64,000 nucleotides of DNA from Paracoccus cavernae (GTDB lineage: Bacteria; Pseudomonadota; Alphaproteobacteria; Rhodobacterales; Rhodobacteraceae), in assembly GCA_030410095.1 (NCBI GenBank), contig JAUFRC010000001.1, forward strand, positions 570,501-634,500, read 5' to 3'. Numbering within the stretch: the stretch's first letter is position 1; each line of letters begins with the position of its first letter. Below the pieces are notes generated by a model, which ran no database searches, was not told the origin of the DNA, and saw only the letters and a program-made list of their open reading frames with translations. Positions 29,799 to 39,629 of the stretch are shown piece after piece. Both the position numbers and the translations under genes were made by a program.

Positions 29799-30382
29799 AT
29801 GCTGAACCACGATGGGCTGGCCGAAAAGAACGAAGACGCGACGCCGGTTCTTTTGCCGGTGGCCGGTGTTGCGCGCCCCGACGGCAGTCTCTGCCGCCTT
29901 TTCGTCGGCAATCTGGTCGCGGCCAGTGACCCCGAGGCCCTTTGCAGGCAGGGATCACCGCCTCGCTGAATGTGGCGCTGAACGTTCACGCGGCCGAATT
30001 GCAGCTGCCCGACGGAACCCATCTGCGCCGCGCCAAAGTCGGGCTGATCGACGGGGCGGGGAATAGTGCGACCCATATGGCTGCAGCGGTTCTGGCCCTC
30101 GATGGCTTGGTGACGCAGGCAAGCCCCGGCAGACCGCATTATCCGGCCCATCGCGCGGGGCATGTGCTGGTCCATTGTCGCGGCGGGCGTTCGCGTTCGG
30201 TCGCGGTTCTGGCGCTATATCTACATCTCAAAGCGCCCGGCGATTTTCCTTCGCTCGGGCAAACCATCGCGATGATCCGCGAGCTGCGCGGCAATCGTGC
30301 GACCTATCCGCTACCCGATATGCTGTCTCTTGCCGACGAGCTTGCACGTGGCGAGGCGCTCGCGCTCTTGCTGCGCGGCTGA
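29799..30382 (+). CDS. Dual-specificity-type protein phosphatase (one frame break)
   Basis: The active-site loop HCRGGRSRS fits the HCX5R signature of cysteine phosphatases. ATG 29799 starts MLNHDGLAEKNEDATP, followed by SLCRLFVGNLVAAS; one T lost near 29943 breaks the frame before QAGITASLNVALNV. About 194 residues in total. The usual general-acid aspartate is probably in GLIDGAGNS. Targets are unknown. It is co-directional with nothing recognisable. Confidence 0.78.
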
Positions 30383-30406
30383 GGCGCTCGGGCAGGTGCC
30401 AAGAAA

Positions 30407-30440
30407 AAGGGGCGGCCGGACGAAGGTCAGGCTGCCCCTT
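30407..30440 (-). terminator. Intrinsic terminator for the minus strand
   Basis: AAGGGGCGGCC (30407-30417) pairs with GGCTGCCCCTT (30430-30440), 11 pairs including one G-T wobble, with a 12-base loop. Read on the minus strand it is followed by CTTTTTCTT, a good T tract. It overlaps the stop of the minus-strand frame at 30427. Confidence 0.75.
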
Positions 30441-30582
30441 GATCGTTTGGACGGATGCAGCCACATCCGGCGCAGCCAAGGCTATGATCGACGTCAATCG
30501 TCCGGAGCCCTTTTCGCGAATGCGGGTTGCCGTTCGCGTCTCGATCTGGGGCCGGCAAATCAGATCCTTGAGGGATATCCAT
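30427..30582 (-). CDS. Possible 51-residue CxxCxC protein
   Basis: From ATG 30582 the frame reads MDIPQGSDLPAPDRDANGNP and ends GCAGCGCIRPNDQGAA at 30427. The cysteine cluster (C-A-G-C-G-C) could bind metal. The stop falls inside the intrinsic terminator, which supports a real gene end here. The ribosome site is weak. The same frame stays open to 31029, so it could instead be the C-terminal part of the upstream gene if that gene carries two errors. Confidence 0.35.
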   Translation of the reverse strand: MDIPQGSDLPAPDRDANGNPHSRKGLRTIDVDHSLGCAGCGCIRPNDQGAA

Positions 30583-30616
30583 CCCGCCGCGCGGCGCAAA
30601 GGGAGGTTTTGCGCCA

Positions 30617-31029
30617 TCATGCGGCCATCGCGGAGCTGATTTGGAACCCGAGGCTGCGAACAGCAACAGGGGGCACTTTCGCGCTTCGGGCCCCGGACGC
30701 TTGACCTGCCGGAGCGGTCGCCCGCTTATTCGGCAGCGACGGGAAGTAAGCCACTTTCGGCTTGGCCGCCGAAAGAACCGCCGCGTAGACCGCTTGCTCG
30801 GCTTCTTCCAATTTTTGCGCGCCGCCGCAACCAGGGCCTGCAGGCTCATGGTGCCGTCGCTCATTTTGCCGGTCGCAGCCATTTCCGCGGCCCAGATCAG
30901 GAACTCGGAAGCCGAGATATAGGCTTCTGCGACAAACTCGTTCTGGGTGCCGGGCTCGTGACGGTCCATGAGGCCTTCGAGCTCTTCACGAATAGTCATC
31001 GTGTGGTTGATGATCTTGTTGGCAGGCAT
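30617..31029 (-). CDS. Hypothetical protein, one frame break
   Basis: ATG 31029 follows a GAGG site. The N-terminus contains MTIREELEGLMDRHEPGTQN and FVAEAYISASEFLIWAAEMA, a helical, well-formed sequence. Near 30812 the frame changes to EEAEQAVYAAVLSAAKPKVAYFPS and ends at 30617. I do not recognise the family. The acidic, helical composition suggests a soluble protein. Start choice between 31029 and the second ATG at 30999 is uncertain. Confidence 0.5.
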
Positions 31030-31403
31030 TCGAAAACCTCACTTCACTTTGTCTCGCAACGCCCGTATCCGGTGCCGTCATCATGCCGGCTTTGGTGATA
31101 CGACCGCTGTCTCCCGTTCGTTACGAGAGGTTAACGCGATGTTTTGGAAAACGTTCAGGGCATAGGTAATCATGCCTAGATCCCCCTTAAGGGGGTTGAA
31201 AACATGGGCTAATTTCGCGTTATAGGTGCAGAAAGCGCTACAATTTGCACGGTAAAAATGTCATTTTGCCTTGTATGGCAGACAGATTGCCTCGATTTTC
31301 GGGATTTTTCTGTGATTTCGAGCGTCGAAGACGGGCGCAACCTGCGGTTTTGTCGCTTGTCCGCAACAAAGCTCGCCGATTGTCCTGATTTTGGGAACAA
31401 TAA
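31030..31403. other. AT-richer intergenic stretch with a 14-bp palindrome
   Basis: No gene was recognised here. CCCCCTTAAGGGGG at 31186-31199 is a perfect palindrome. The stretch 31200-31400 is clearly lower in GC than its surroundings and includes a short chance frame. It may hold the promoter of the minus-strand gene at 31029. Confidence 0.45.
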
Positions 31404-31433
31404 GGGCGGCCGAATGTCTGCATCCGGCCGCCC
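31404..31433 (-). terminator. Intrinsic terminator of the lipoprotein gene
   Basis: GGGCGGCCG (31404-31412) and CGGCCGCCC (31425-31433) form a perfect nine-pair stem. On the minus strand it is followed by TTATTGTT. It lies 36 bases beyond the stop of the minus-strand lipoprotein. Confidence 0.75.
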
Positions 31434-31468
31434 GATCAGAATCTTCGCCCCGGGATTCGGGGAAGACC

Positions 31469-31861
31469 TTAGCGCTTCCGCTTGCCCTCGAGCTCGGGGA
31501 AGGGCTGCCAGGTGATGTCGGCACGCTCGCAGAGCGGATGCTCGAGCGCCGCGACATCGCGTTTGCCGTCACGGATCCGCAGCCCCATGTTATGCGCGCC
31601 CATATAGACGCCCTGCGCGTTCTTCACATCGGCGCGCACACAGACGCCTTGAGTGCCGTCGGCGAAGGTCGCGACATTGGAGATCTGTGCGTTGCGCACC
31701 GAGCGCGGATCATAGACGATCTCTTTTGCATCCTGAACGATGCTGGCCTTGAGCTCGGCGCTTGGCGGCACCGCTTGTGCCGCGACGCGGGCATAGGGAT
31801 CGGTGGGAGTGCAGGCGGCAAGGCCCAGAAGGGTGACGCCACAGGCGAGAATAGTTTTCAT
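31469..31861 (-). CDS. Small periplasmic lipoprotein
   Basis: Intact 130-residue protein with a signal peptide and lipobox LAAC at residues 14-17, so it should be lipid-anchored. The mature part contains IVYDPRSVRNAQISNV, CVRADVKNAQGVYMGAHN and ends in a basic GKRKR tail. I do not recognise the family. It is separated from ecotin (same strand) by about 116 bases. Confidence 0.75.
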   Translation of the reverse strand: MKTILACGVTLLGLAACTPTDPYARVAAQAVPPSAELKASIVQDAKEIVYDPRSVRNAQISNVATFADGTQGVCVRADVKNAQGVYMGAHNMGLRIRDGKRDVAALEHPLCERADITWQPFPELEGKRKR

Positions 31862-31977
31862 GTCTTTCCCTTTTTCGCTTGCCGCATCACATCGATTATC
31901 GCGAATGAGGTCAATGGCTTGCCCTAGGGAAAATCACCCCGAAAGGATGGCCCCGGCCGCTTGGGCCGGAGGCCGGT

Positions 31978-32463
31978 TTACTGCGCGACCGCGTCGCTCA
32001 GGGCTTCGTCGGTACGCCAGATGCGGTATTTCACCGAGATATCCGCCGGCGCATAGACGACAACCGGCAGTTTGCTGTTGTAGCGCCGCACCGCTTCGGG
32101 GCCGAGGTTCAACGGCACGAAGGCGGTTTCGGTTTTGCCGTCGGGGCAGGCCATCAAGGTCTTGGCGGGCTCGGAAACCTGATCGACGACGAGATAGTCG
32201 TAGCCCCAGCCTTCGACGGTCTTGGTTTCGAGGTTTGCCGAGATCATGACGCGGTTGCAGTCGACCTCGAGCATTTTGCCGGCGACGACTTCGACCCGCA
32301 GCAGATCTTCGTTCGGCTGCTCTTCGAGCTGGATGACCTGACGGGTGAGGCCTTCCTCGGCTGCGGGAAAGGGCGCCAGATCGCTGGCCCCGCTTTGGGC
32401 GAGGGCGGGCATGGTCACCGTCATCAGGCTCAATGCCGCGATGCCAAGGGAGAGTTTCGTCAT
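31978..32463 (-). CDS. eco: Ecotin, periplasmic serine-protease inhibitor
   Basis: Ecotin dimers inhibit trypsin-fold proteases. The 161-residue intact protein has a signal peptide (cleavage near ALAQ-S) and close ecotin matches: GLTRQVIQLEEQPNED, LEVDCN, TVEGWGYDYLVVDQVSEP, MACPDGK, YNSKLPVVVYAP and VKYRIWR. Both disulfide cysteines are present. In the reactive loop TLMACPDG the residue aligned with the E. coli P1 methionine is leucine. ATG 32463 is chosen for the signal peptide. An AT-rich patch near 32580-32610 may hold its promoter. Confidence 0.95.
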   Translation of the reverse strand: MTKLSLGIAALSLMTVTMPALAQSGASDLAPFPAAEEGLTRQVIQLEEQPNEDLLRVEVVAGKMLEVDCNRVMISANLETKTVEGWGYDYLVVDQVSEPAKTLMACPDGKTETAFVPLNLGPEAVRRYNSKLPVVVYAPADISVKYRIWRTDEALSDAVAQ

Positions 32464-33202
32464 GTCTAAGCTCCTGAAAACATGAAGTCGCCTTAAGGTG
32501 GCAGAGCCTTGCGGTGATGACAACTGATGCGGCTTTCCGGATCTCCTTGTGGGCGGGGCGGGAAGGTTCCGCGACAATTGCATGAAAAGATTAAGAAATA
32601 ATAAAATGCAAACGGTCAGATCCCGGCGGTTTCCAGTGCGTGCTCGCGCTCCGATCACGGCGATCTGTTCTCGCTGTCGCAGTTGTGAGCGGCCTTGCAC
32701 GCGTGCGGATAGGCGCTCCTGCACGCAAGCCTGAGCCGCGTTGGCTGCACCCTCCACTCGCCAAAGCGCCGATTCGCGCGGGCGGCATGACAATGGCGTG
32801 ACTCTCGGCGGTTTCCCGTCTTTGCCGTGCCGAAAATCACCCTTTTGCGGCCTTCGGTGTTGCGCGCGGATCACCAGAATGACGAATTCGTGCCTTGTCC
32901 GGCCGCGGAAATGGTGTCCTGACTGGAAAGCGACGTTACGGAAGCCTAATCTTATAGAGCTCGACCACGGCCCTTCATCGACCTGAAAACATGCCCAATA
33001 TTTGCGGCGGAAACGAGGTCGGTGGTTCGTTGCGCCATGTCATTGCGCCGCGACAGCATGCCGTTTTGTGACCCGAATTCTCATTTTACTCCAAATCTTA
33101 AGATAGCTTAAATATTTCCGAGAAAGCGGTCCCCGAAAATTCCCTCTAAGTTCCGCCAGTCTCACCAGGGGATGACGTTTTTGCCAGGGAAGGGAGAGAA
33201 CC
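32464..33202. other. Long intergenic region, no gene recognised
   Basis: This 739-base gap separates ecotin and the purine permease, which point away from each other. Several open frames exist but none resembles a protein. An inverted repeat TTAAG (33098-33102) and CTTAA (33107-33111) around ATAG lies about 90 bases before the permease start and could be an operator. I looked for a purine-type riboswitch and saw none. Confidence 0.5.
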
Positions 33203-34675
33203 TTGCAAAGTACTTCAAACGTGGAAACACTTTCCGCACGGCCGGAAGACGAGAAGCTGGGGCTTTTCGCAAACTTGGCCTATGGTATCCAACATATTCT
33301 GACCATGTACGGCGGTATTGTCGCCGTTCCCCTGATCGTCGGACAGGCTGCCGGATTGAGCCCGAGCGAAATCGGGCTGCTCATCACCGCATCGCTTTTC
33401 GCGGGCGGGGTGGCGACGATCCTGCAAACGATCGGCGTGCCGTTCTTCGGCTGCCAGCTGCCTCTTGTACAGGGCGTGTCCTTCGCCGGCGTTGCGACGA
33501 TGATCGCGATTTCGGCCAATGGCGGCATTCAGGCCATTTTCGGCGCGGTGATTGCCTCGTCCTTCATCGGGCTCTTGATCACGCCGATATTTGCGCGTGT
33601 GACAAAGTATTTTCCGCCGCTTGTCGCGGGTATCGTGATCACCACCATCGGCCTGACGCTGATGCCGGTTGCGGGCCGTTGGGCGATGGGCGGCAATAGC
33701 TCGGCTCCCGATTTCGGCAGCCCCGCGAATGTCATGCTTGCTCTCGGGACAATGGCCATCGTGCTTTTGCTGAGCAAAGTGGGCAATGCCGCGATCTCGC
33801 GCCTGTCGATCCTGCTCGCTCTCGTGATCGGCACGGGCATTGCCTATGCGCTCGGCATGACCAATTTCTCGCAGGTCAGCCAGGGGCCCTATTTCGCCCT
33901 GCCGCAGATTTTCCACTTCGGCATGCCGACTTTCGGCGTGGCGGCGATCTTGTCGATGTTCATCGTCATTCTCGTGACCCTCGTCGAAACCTCGGCCGAT
34001 ATTTTCGCGGTCGGCGATATCGTCGAGACCAAAGTCGATTCGCACCGCCTCGGTGACGGGCTGCGCGCCGATATGCTCTCGAGCATGTTCGCGCCTTTCG
34101 TCGGCTCCTTCACGCAAAGCGCCTTCGCGCAGAACGTGGGTCTCGTCGCGGTCACCGGCGTCAAAAGCCGCTATGTCGTCGCAACCGGCGGTGTCATTCT
34201 GGTCCTGCTCGGGCTTTTGCCGGTGATGGGCCGCGTCGTTGCCGCGATCCCGAGCCCGGTTCTGGGCGGCGCGGGCATCGTGCTGTTCGGCACGGTTGCC
34301 GCCAGCGGTATCCGCACCCTGTCGCGCGTCGATTACGTCAACAATATGAACCTGATCATCGTCGCGACCTCGATCGGCTTCGGCACGATCCCGATCGTTC
34401 TGCCCGATTTCTACGCGCAGTTCCCTGATTGGGTCGAGACCATCTTCCACTCGGGCATCAGCTCGTCGGCGTTGATGGCGATCGTGCTCAACCTGCTGTT
34501 CAACCATGTCAAAGCCGGAAATTCCGAGGAGCCTTCGGTCTTCGGAGTAGCCTCCGAGCGCACAATCCGCTTCGCCGATCTCGCACCGCTGGAGGAGGGC
34601 GACTATGTCAAGGACGGCAAGCTCTTCGACAGCGAGGGCAACGAGGTTCCGATGGTTCGGCCCGCGGCCCATTAA
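33203..34675 (+). CDS. NCS2-family purine (xanthine/urate-type) permease
   Basis: A 490-residue, intact, highly hydrophobic protein with about 14 membrane segments. The NCS2 signature reads SAFAQNVGLVAVTGVKSR, the Q-N-x-G form seen in purine rather than uracil members, and VETSADIFAVGDIV contains the conserved substrate-site acidic residue region. The start is TTG 33203 behind GGGAGAG. The exact substrate (xanthine, urate or another purine) is not certain. Confidence 0.88.
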   Translation: MQSTSNVETLSARPEDEKLGLFANLAYGIQHILTMYGGIVAVPLIVGQAAGLSPSEIGLLITASLFAGGVATILQTIGVPFFGCQLPLVQGVSFAGVATMIAISANGGIQAIFGAVIASSFIGLLITPIFARVTKYFPPLVAGIVITTIGLTLMPVAGRWAMGGNSSAPDFGSPANVMLALGTMAIVLLLSKVGNAAISRLSILLALVIGTGIAYALGMTNFSQVSQGPYFALPQIFHFGMPTFGVAAILSMFIVILVTLVETSADIFAVGDIVETKVDSHRLGDGLRADMLSSMFAPFVGSFTQSAFAQNVGLVAVTGVKSRYVVATGGVILVLLGLLPVMGRVVAAIPSPVLGGAGIVLFGTVAASGIRTLSRVDYVNNMNLIIVATSIGFGTIPIVLPDFYAQFPDWVETIFHSGISSSALMAIVLNLLFNHVKAGNSEEPSVFGVASERTIRFADLAPLEEGDYVKDGKLFDSEGNEVPMVRPAAH

Positions 34676-34702
34676 GGATCAAGTGATCCGCCGAGGATAA
34701 GG

Positions 34703-34742
34703 AAGGGCGCAAGAGATCCGGTCTCTTGCGCCCTTCTTCTTT
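34703..34742 (+). terminator. Strong intrinsic terminator
   Basis: AAGGGCGCAAGAGA (34703-34716) pairs perfectly over 14 bases with 34722-34735 around a TCCGG loop, followed by CTTCTTCTTT. It ends the permease transcript 28 bases after its stop. Confidence 0.92.
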
Positions 34743-34811
34743 GGATCTGGAACCTCCAAACGGACGATCCCAAGAGCTGCTGGCCCGTAGCGTCGGCGAT
34801 GCCGGCGAGAT

Positions 34812-37800
34812 CTAACCGCCGACAGGATCGCGCGATAGGCTTTCGGCATCGTCCAGCGCCCGACGACAAGTCACCAGAACCGCTTCGAGGCTGGCGACAA
34901 GTTTTCCTGTGTGGATTTTCAGATCTTCCGTCTCGCCGTTGTAGATCGCCAGCTCCAGCGTTTCGGCATGTTTGAACATCTGGTCGGCGCCGAAATAGCC
35001 AGCGACGCCGCGGACGCGGTGGGCGACAGCACCAAGCGCCTTGGCATCTTTCGCTTCCAAGGCATCGCGTAGCTGGTTGGGGCATTCGGCAAAGTCGCGC
35101 AGGAAGAGGTCAAGCATCCGGTCGAGCCGCTGACGGTCGCCACGCACCCGTTCGAGCGCTTTTGCCAGATCGATCGCAGGGTTGCGATCTCGGGCTCCGG
35201 TTCCGGAGCCGCGAGCTGCATCGGAGTCATCTGGCCGTCGAGCACCGAGGCAAGGGTCGAATAGAGCAGGCTTTCGTCGATCGGTTTGGTCAGATGGGCC
35301 GCCATTCCGACCAGAAGCGTGGCCTCGCGATCCTCGACCCGCGCCTGCGCCGTCAGTGCGATCACCGGAAGATCGCGCAAACTCTGGATCTCGCGGATCC
35401 GCTTGGTGGTTTCGAGACCATCCATCTCCGGCATCTGCATATCCATTAAAACCGCGTCGAAGCGCTTGGCCTCGAGCTGGTCGAGTGCCTCGAAACCGGA
35501 TTCCGCCGTGGTGACATGAACCCCGCGAGTTCGAGGAAGTCGGTCGCGACCTCGAGGTTGAAGAGGTTGTCGTCCACAACCAGTACACGGCTGCCGCGCA
35601 GGATGGCGGGATGGCGCTGATGGCTCACGAGGATCTCGTTCGCCGGAACCACCTTGAGCTGGCGGGTCGAAGATCGGCTGGATCGCGTTGAAAAGCACGG
35701 ATTCCGTCACCGGTTTGATCAGCAACCCCTGCAATTCCAGAGTATCGACATTGCGAATGATCTCTTCGCCGGCATGGGCGGTTACCATCAAAACGGCGGG
35801 TGTATCGCGCAGGAACTTGTCGCTGCGGATATGTCGCGCCGTCTCGACACCGTCCATGCCCGGCATGCGCCAATCCATCAAGACGACATCGAAGGCTTTG
35901 CCGCGCGCGGCCGCGTCATGCAGGATTGCCAAGGCCTCGGGACCCGAGGAGGCCGTTTGTGCCGTAACCCCGAATTGCGCGATCATGGCCGACAGGGTCT
36001 CGCGCGAGGTGGCGATATCGTCGACAATAAGCGCGCGTTTGTCCTGGAATGCCTGCGCGAGCCTTTGTTTGGGGCTGAGGGTCATATTCAGGGCGATGGT
36101 GAAGCTGAAGGTGCTGCCTTCGCCTTTGCGGCTTTCGACCGAGATTTCGCCCCCATCAGATCGACCAGCTTTTTACTGATCGACAGGCCGAGACCGGTGC
36201 CGCCGAAGCGGCGGGCGGTGCGGTTGTCGGCTTGGGCAAAGGGCGGAACAGCATGGACATCTGCTCGGGCTCGAGGCCGATCCCTGTGTCGCGCACCGAG
36301 AACCGCAACAAGCGCGGATCCTGCGGATTGGTCCCGCCGGCGGTGTCGACGGACACGAGGATCTCGCCTTTCTGGGTGAATTTGACCGCGTTGCCGACGA
36401 GGTTGATCAGGATCTGCCCCAGCCGCAACGGGTCGCCGCGCATCGTGCGCGCAACCTCGGGAGCGATTGCATAGATCACTTCCAGCCCCTTTTCCTCGGC
36501 CTTGAGCGAGGTCGCGTTGGAGAGGGTTTCGAGAACGGATTCGAGGGTGAAATCGATATCCTCGAGATCGATCGCGCCCGCTTCAATGCGCGAGAAATCG
36601 AGTATGTCGTTGATGATGCCGAGCAGCACCCGCGCCGAAGTGTCGATCTTTTCGAGATAGTTTTGCTGGCGCGGCGACAGGTCGGTCTGCATCGCAAGCC
36701 GCGTCATGCCGATCACGGCGTTCATCGGCGTGCGGATTTCGTGGCTCATAGTGGCGAGGAAATCGGCCTTTGCGCGCTCGGCGGCTTCGGCGGCTTCTTT
36801 GGCGTGGCGCAGGGCCTCGGCGGTTTCATAGGCACGGGTCACGTCGAGGATGATCCCGTCCCAGACGCGCCCGCCCTCGTGCAGGCGCGGCGCGGAGCGG
36901 ACCTGAAGCCAGGCGGTCGTGCCGTCGGGCCGGATCACGCGGAAATCGCACTCGAAATTGGTCTGCGCCAAAGTCGCGAGCCGCGAGGCCTCGAGATAGC
37001 GGTCGCGATCCTCGGGGTGGACGGACCTGACCAGAAGCGAGGGATTGGCCGCCACGGCATCGGCGCTATAGCCGATCAGCGGCTCGATCCCGGCGCTGAT
37101 ATAGGAGAGCACCATTTCGGTTTCCGTCGCCGCATCGCCCGAAAGGCCGATCTCGGGCGAGAGGAAGTCGATACGATAGATCGCGCCGTTGGGCAGGCTG
37201 TCGGCAATTGCCGCCATCTGGATGCGCGCAGCCTCGCGCAGGCTGACATCCTGTAGCGTGCCCGAAATCATGGTCAGCTTGCCGTTTGCGTCATAGACCG
37301 GCTCGCCGCGGACCTCGGCGCTGAAACGGCCGCCGTCGGGTGTGAAATGGAGGACATCGACCATATAGGGCGTGCCGTTTTCCAGACAGTTGCGGATCGC
37401 GCGATGGAGACGTGCGAAATCCTCGGGGTGGTTGCCTGGGCGAGATCGGCCACCGAAAGGGCGCTGCCGTTCGGGATCTGGTTCATCTCGCACAAGGTGT
37501 CCGAAAGATACAGCATTTCGGTTTCGGGGTCGATTGTCCAGGAACCGACCCGCGCCAGCCGTTCGGCGCGTTGCAGCGAAGCATAGCTCTGGCGCAGCGC
37601 GATCGCCGCATTGTTCGTTTCGGTCACGTCATAGATGACGGTGAGCACGCGGGTGCCGTCTTCGTCGTAGCTGCCGGTCGAGATCACGCGCGAGGCGGCG
37701 GTGAACCAGCATTGACGATCGCCGCCGGCCAGAAGGCGCAGGTTGGTCTGTTCCGTCGGAATGTCGCCCGCGGTCCCTTCGAGAATGGCGCGAAAGAGCG

Positions 37801-39258
37801 CGCGGTCGTCGGGGTGGACCGCGGCCACCAGCCGGTCCAGCGTGATCTCGTCGGACGGGATCTTGAAGAAACGCTGCAGTTCGTCGTTCGAGATCAGGCT
37901 GCCGTTACAGGGATGGTAGTCGAGAACCGCCAGTCCGCTGACATCAGCGGCAAGCGTCAGGCGTTCGCGTTCGACCCGCAGCTCCATTTCGGCAAGGTTG
38001 CGTTCGGTGATGTCGCGCGAGAGCGTGACCAGACCGATGACCGTGCCGCTTTCGTCCTTGAGCGGCGTGCGGGTGGTCAAAAGGACGCGTTCCTGCCCCG
38101 CGACCGCAAGGAGTTCCTCGGTGGTGCTGGCCTCGCCCGAGGTTATGACCTCGGCGACAGTGGAACGGATGCGTTGCGCGGTTTCGGGATCGAGCAGCTC
38201 TCCGATCGTGCGGCCGACGATGAATTCGGGTTCGCTTTGCAGAAGGCTGCAGGCCATCGGGTTGACCAGAAGGAAGCGCCCTTCGGCATCGGTCAGCGAC
38301 AGGGCGTCGGGGACGTTGTCCATGATCGCGCGCAGCTGCATCGTGGTGAAGCGCAGCGCGCTGGTGCGCTGGGTCACCCGCTCCTCGAGTTCGGCATTGA
38401 GATCGACAAGCGCCTTTTTGCGGCCGCTTGTTCGGTGATGTCTCGCGCCATGCCGAGAAAGTAGCGCTGACCCCCGATGATCTGGGCGGTCACCATCACC
38501 TCGACCGGAAAGGATGTCCCGTCCTTGCGGCGATGGCGCGCGCTGAATTTGACCGAGCTACCCGCGCGCGAGGCGGTCTCGAGGTTGTCGTCCAGCTCTC
38601 CGTCGACCAGTTCGCAGGAAATGTCGGGAACGGACAGTTCCAGAAGCTCCTCGCGGGTATAGCCGAGGCTGGTGCAGGCATGTTCGTTGACGTCGATGAA
38701 GCGGCCGCTTTCGTCGTGAATGAAATAGTCATCCATCGAGGATTCAACGAGCTGGCGGAAGCGCAGTTCGGTGACCTGTACAGGAGGATGGACGATGGCT
38801 GGCGCATCTGCCGAAGCGCCCGGATCGGCAGGGGCCGGCGCGGCATTTTCCGAAGGCTGGTTCTGCGAAAGTTCGGAAACGCGGTGCAGTGCGAGCTGGT
38901 CTTCGACCGCGGCGCGCAATTGCCGTGCGAGGCGCAGATGGAGGTCGGAAAATCCCGCGGGCGCATGGCTGATGATTTCGAGAGCGCCAAAACGCGCGCC
39001 ATCGGGGCCGGTGATCGCCAGCACGAATTGGTGGGCGCCGTCGAAACGATCTTCGCTGCGGTGCAGCAGTTCTTCTTCCAGGCCATCGCGCGTTATAGGA
39101 TGCGCCAAAGCCGCGCCGGCACTCGCCAGCGCGATATCGCCATCCTTGCCTAGACGGACGAGGCGCACTGCCGAGGCGGAGAGGACCTCAAGCAGGCTGT
39201 TGACGAGATCCTTCCAGCGCAAAATCAGGTGCTGGGGGATGGGCGAGCTATCTGGCAT
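34812..39258 (-). CDS. Very large multi-PAS hybrid histidine kinase with two receivers and Hpt (seven frame changes)
   Basis: About 1,485 residues after repair. In order: an N-terminal sensory part, at least four PAS/PAC units (for example MDDYFIHDESGRFIDVNEHA and VLSYISAGIEPLIGYSADAV), HisKA (MSHEIRTPMNAVIGM), HATPase (GDPLRLGQILINLVGNAVKF, SVRDTGIGL), receiver 1 (ALIVDD, VVLMDWRMPGMDG), receiver 2 (VLVVDDNLFN, AVLMDMQMPEMDG) and a C-terminal Hpt (VAHRVRGVAGYFGAD). Frame changes fall near 38418, 37440, 36237, 36147, 35670, 35525 and 35170. All phosphorelay residues are present, so the gene is probably functional. The signal is unknown; a separate output regulator is needed. Confidence 0.85.
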
Positions 39259-39629
39259 GGGCGGTTCCGGGGCGTGGGCAGTACGGCGGTAGGGCTAACG
39301 TTAGGCATTATCGGGTTATTTTCGGGTTAATCTAGCGCATAACGCAATTCTTAATCACATTATGGACCTATCCTCAGACGAAAATGCCGCGAGAGGGATT
39401 CGCGCTGCAGGCGAATTTACCAAGGGATGTGTTTAATAAAGGTTAATCTACCTTGGATTGTTCGCGGCCATCCTCTGTTACGGGGGAAGATCTGGAAAAG
39501 CGCTCCTTCGCCGGACAGATTCGGGTGGGTGCGAAAGAAAAGCGGACGCAAAGCGTTCCGCTCGGGCTGCTTTACGTCCGTCGGGCCAGCTCATGCTGCA
39601 CCGCCGAAAGGGGGCCGCTCGGCAGGGTG
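39259..39629. other. Intergenic region upstream of the hybrid kinase
   Basis: CTAACGTTAG (39295-39304) is a perfect ten-base palindrome. TTAA-N6-TTAA at 39433-39446 resembles a CtrA site one base too short. No gene was recognised in this 371-base gap. Confidence 0.4.

Noticed and set aside
32900..33200. Purine riboswitch before the permease
   Set aside because: The conserved three-way-junction bases of guanine/adenine or xanthine riboswitches are not visible; only a short TTAAG/CTTAA repeat is present.
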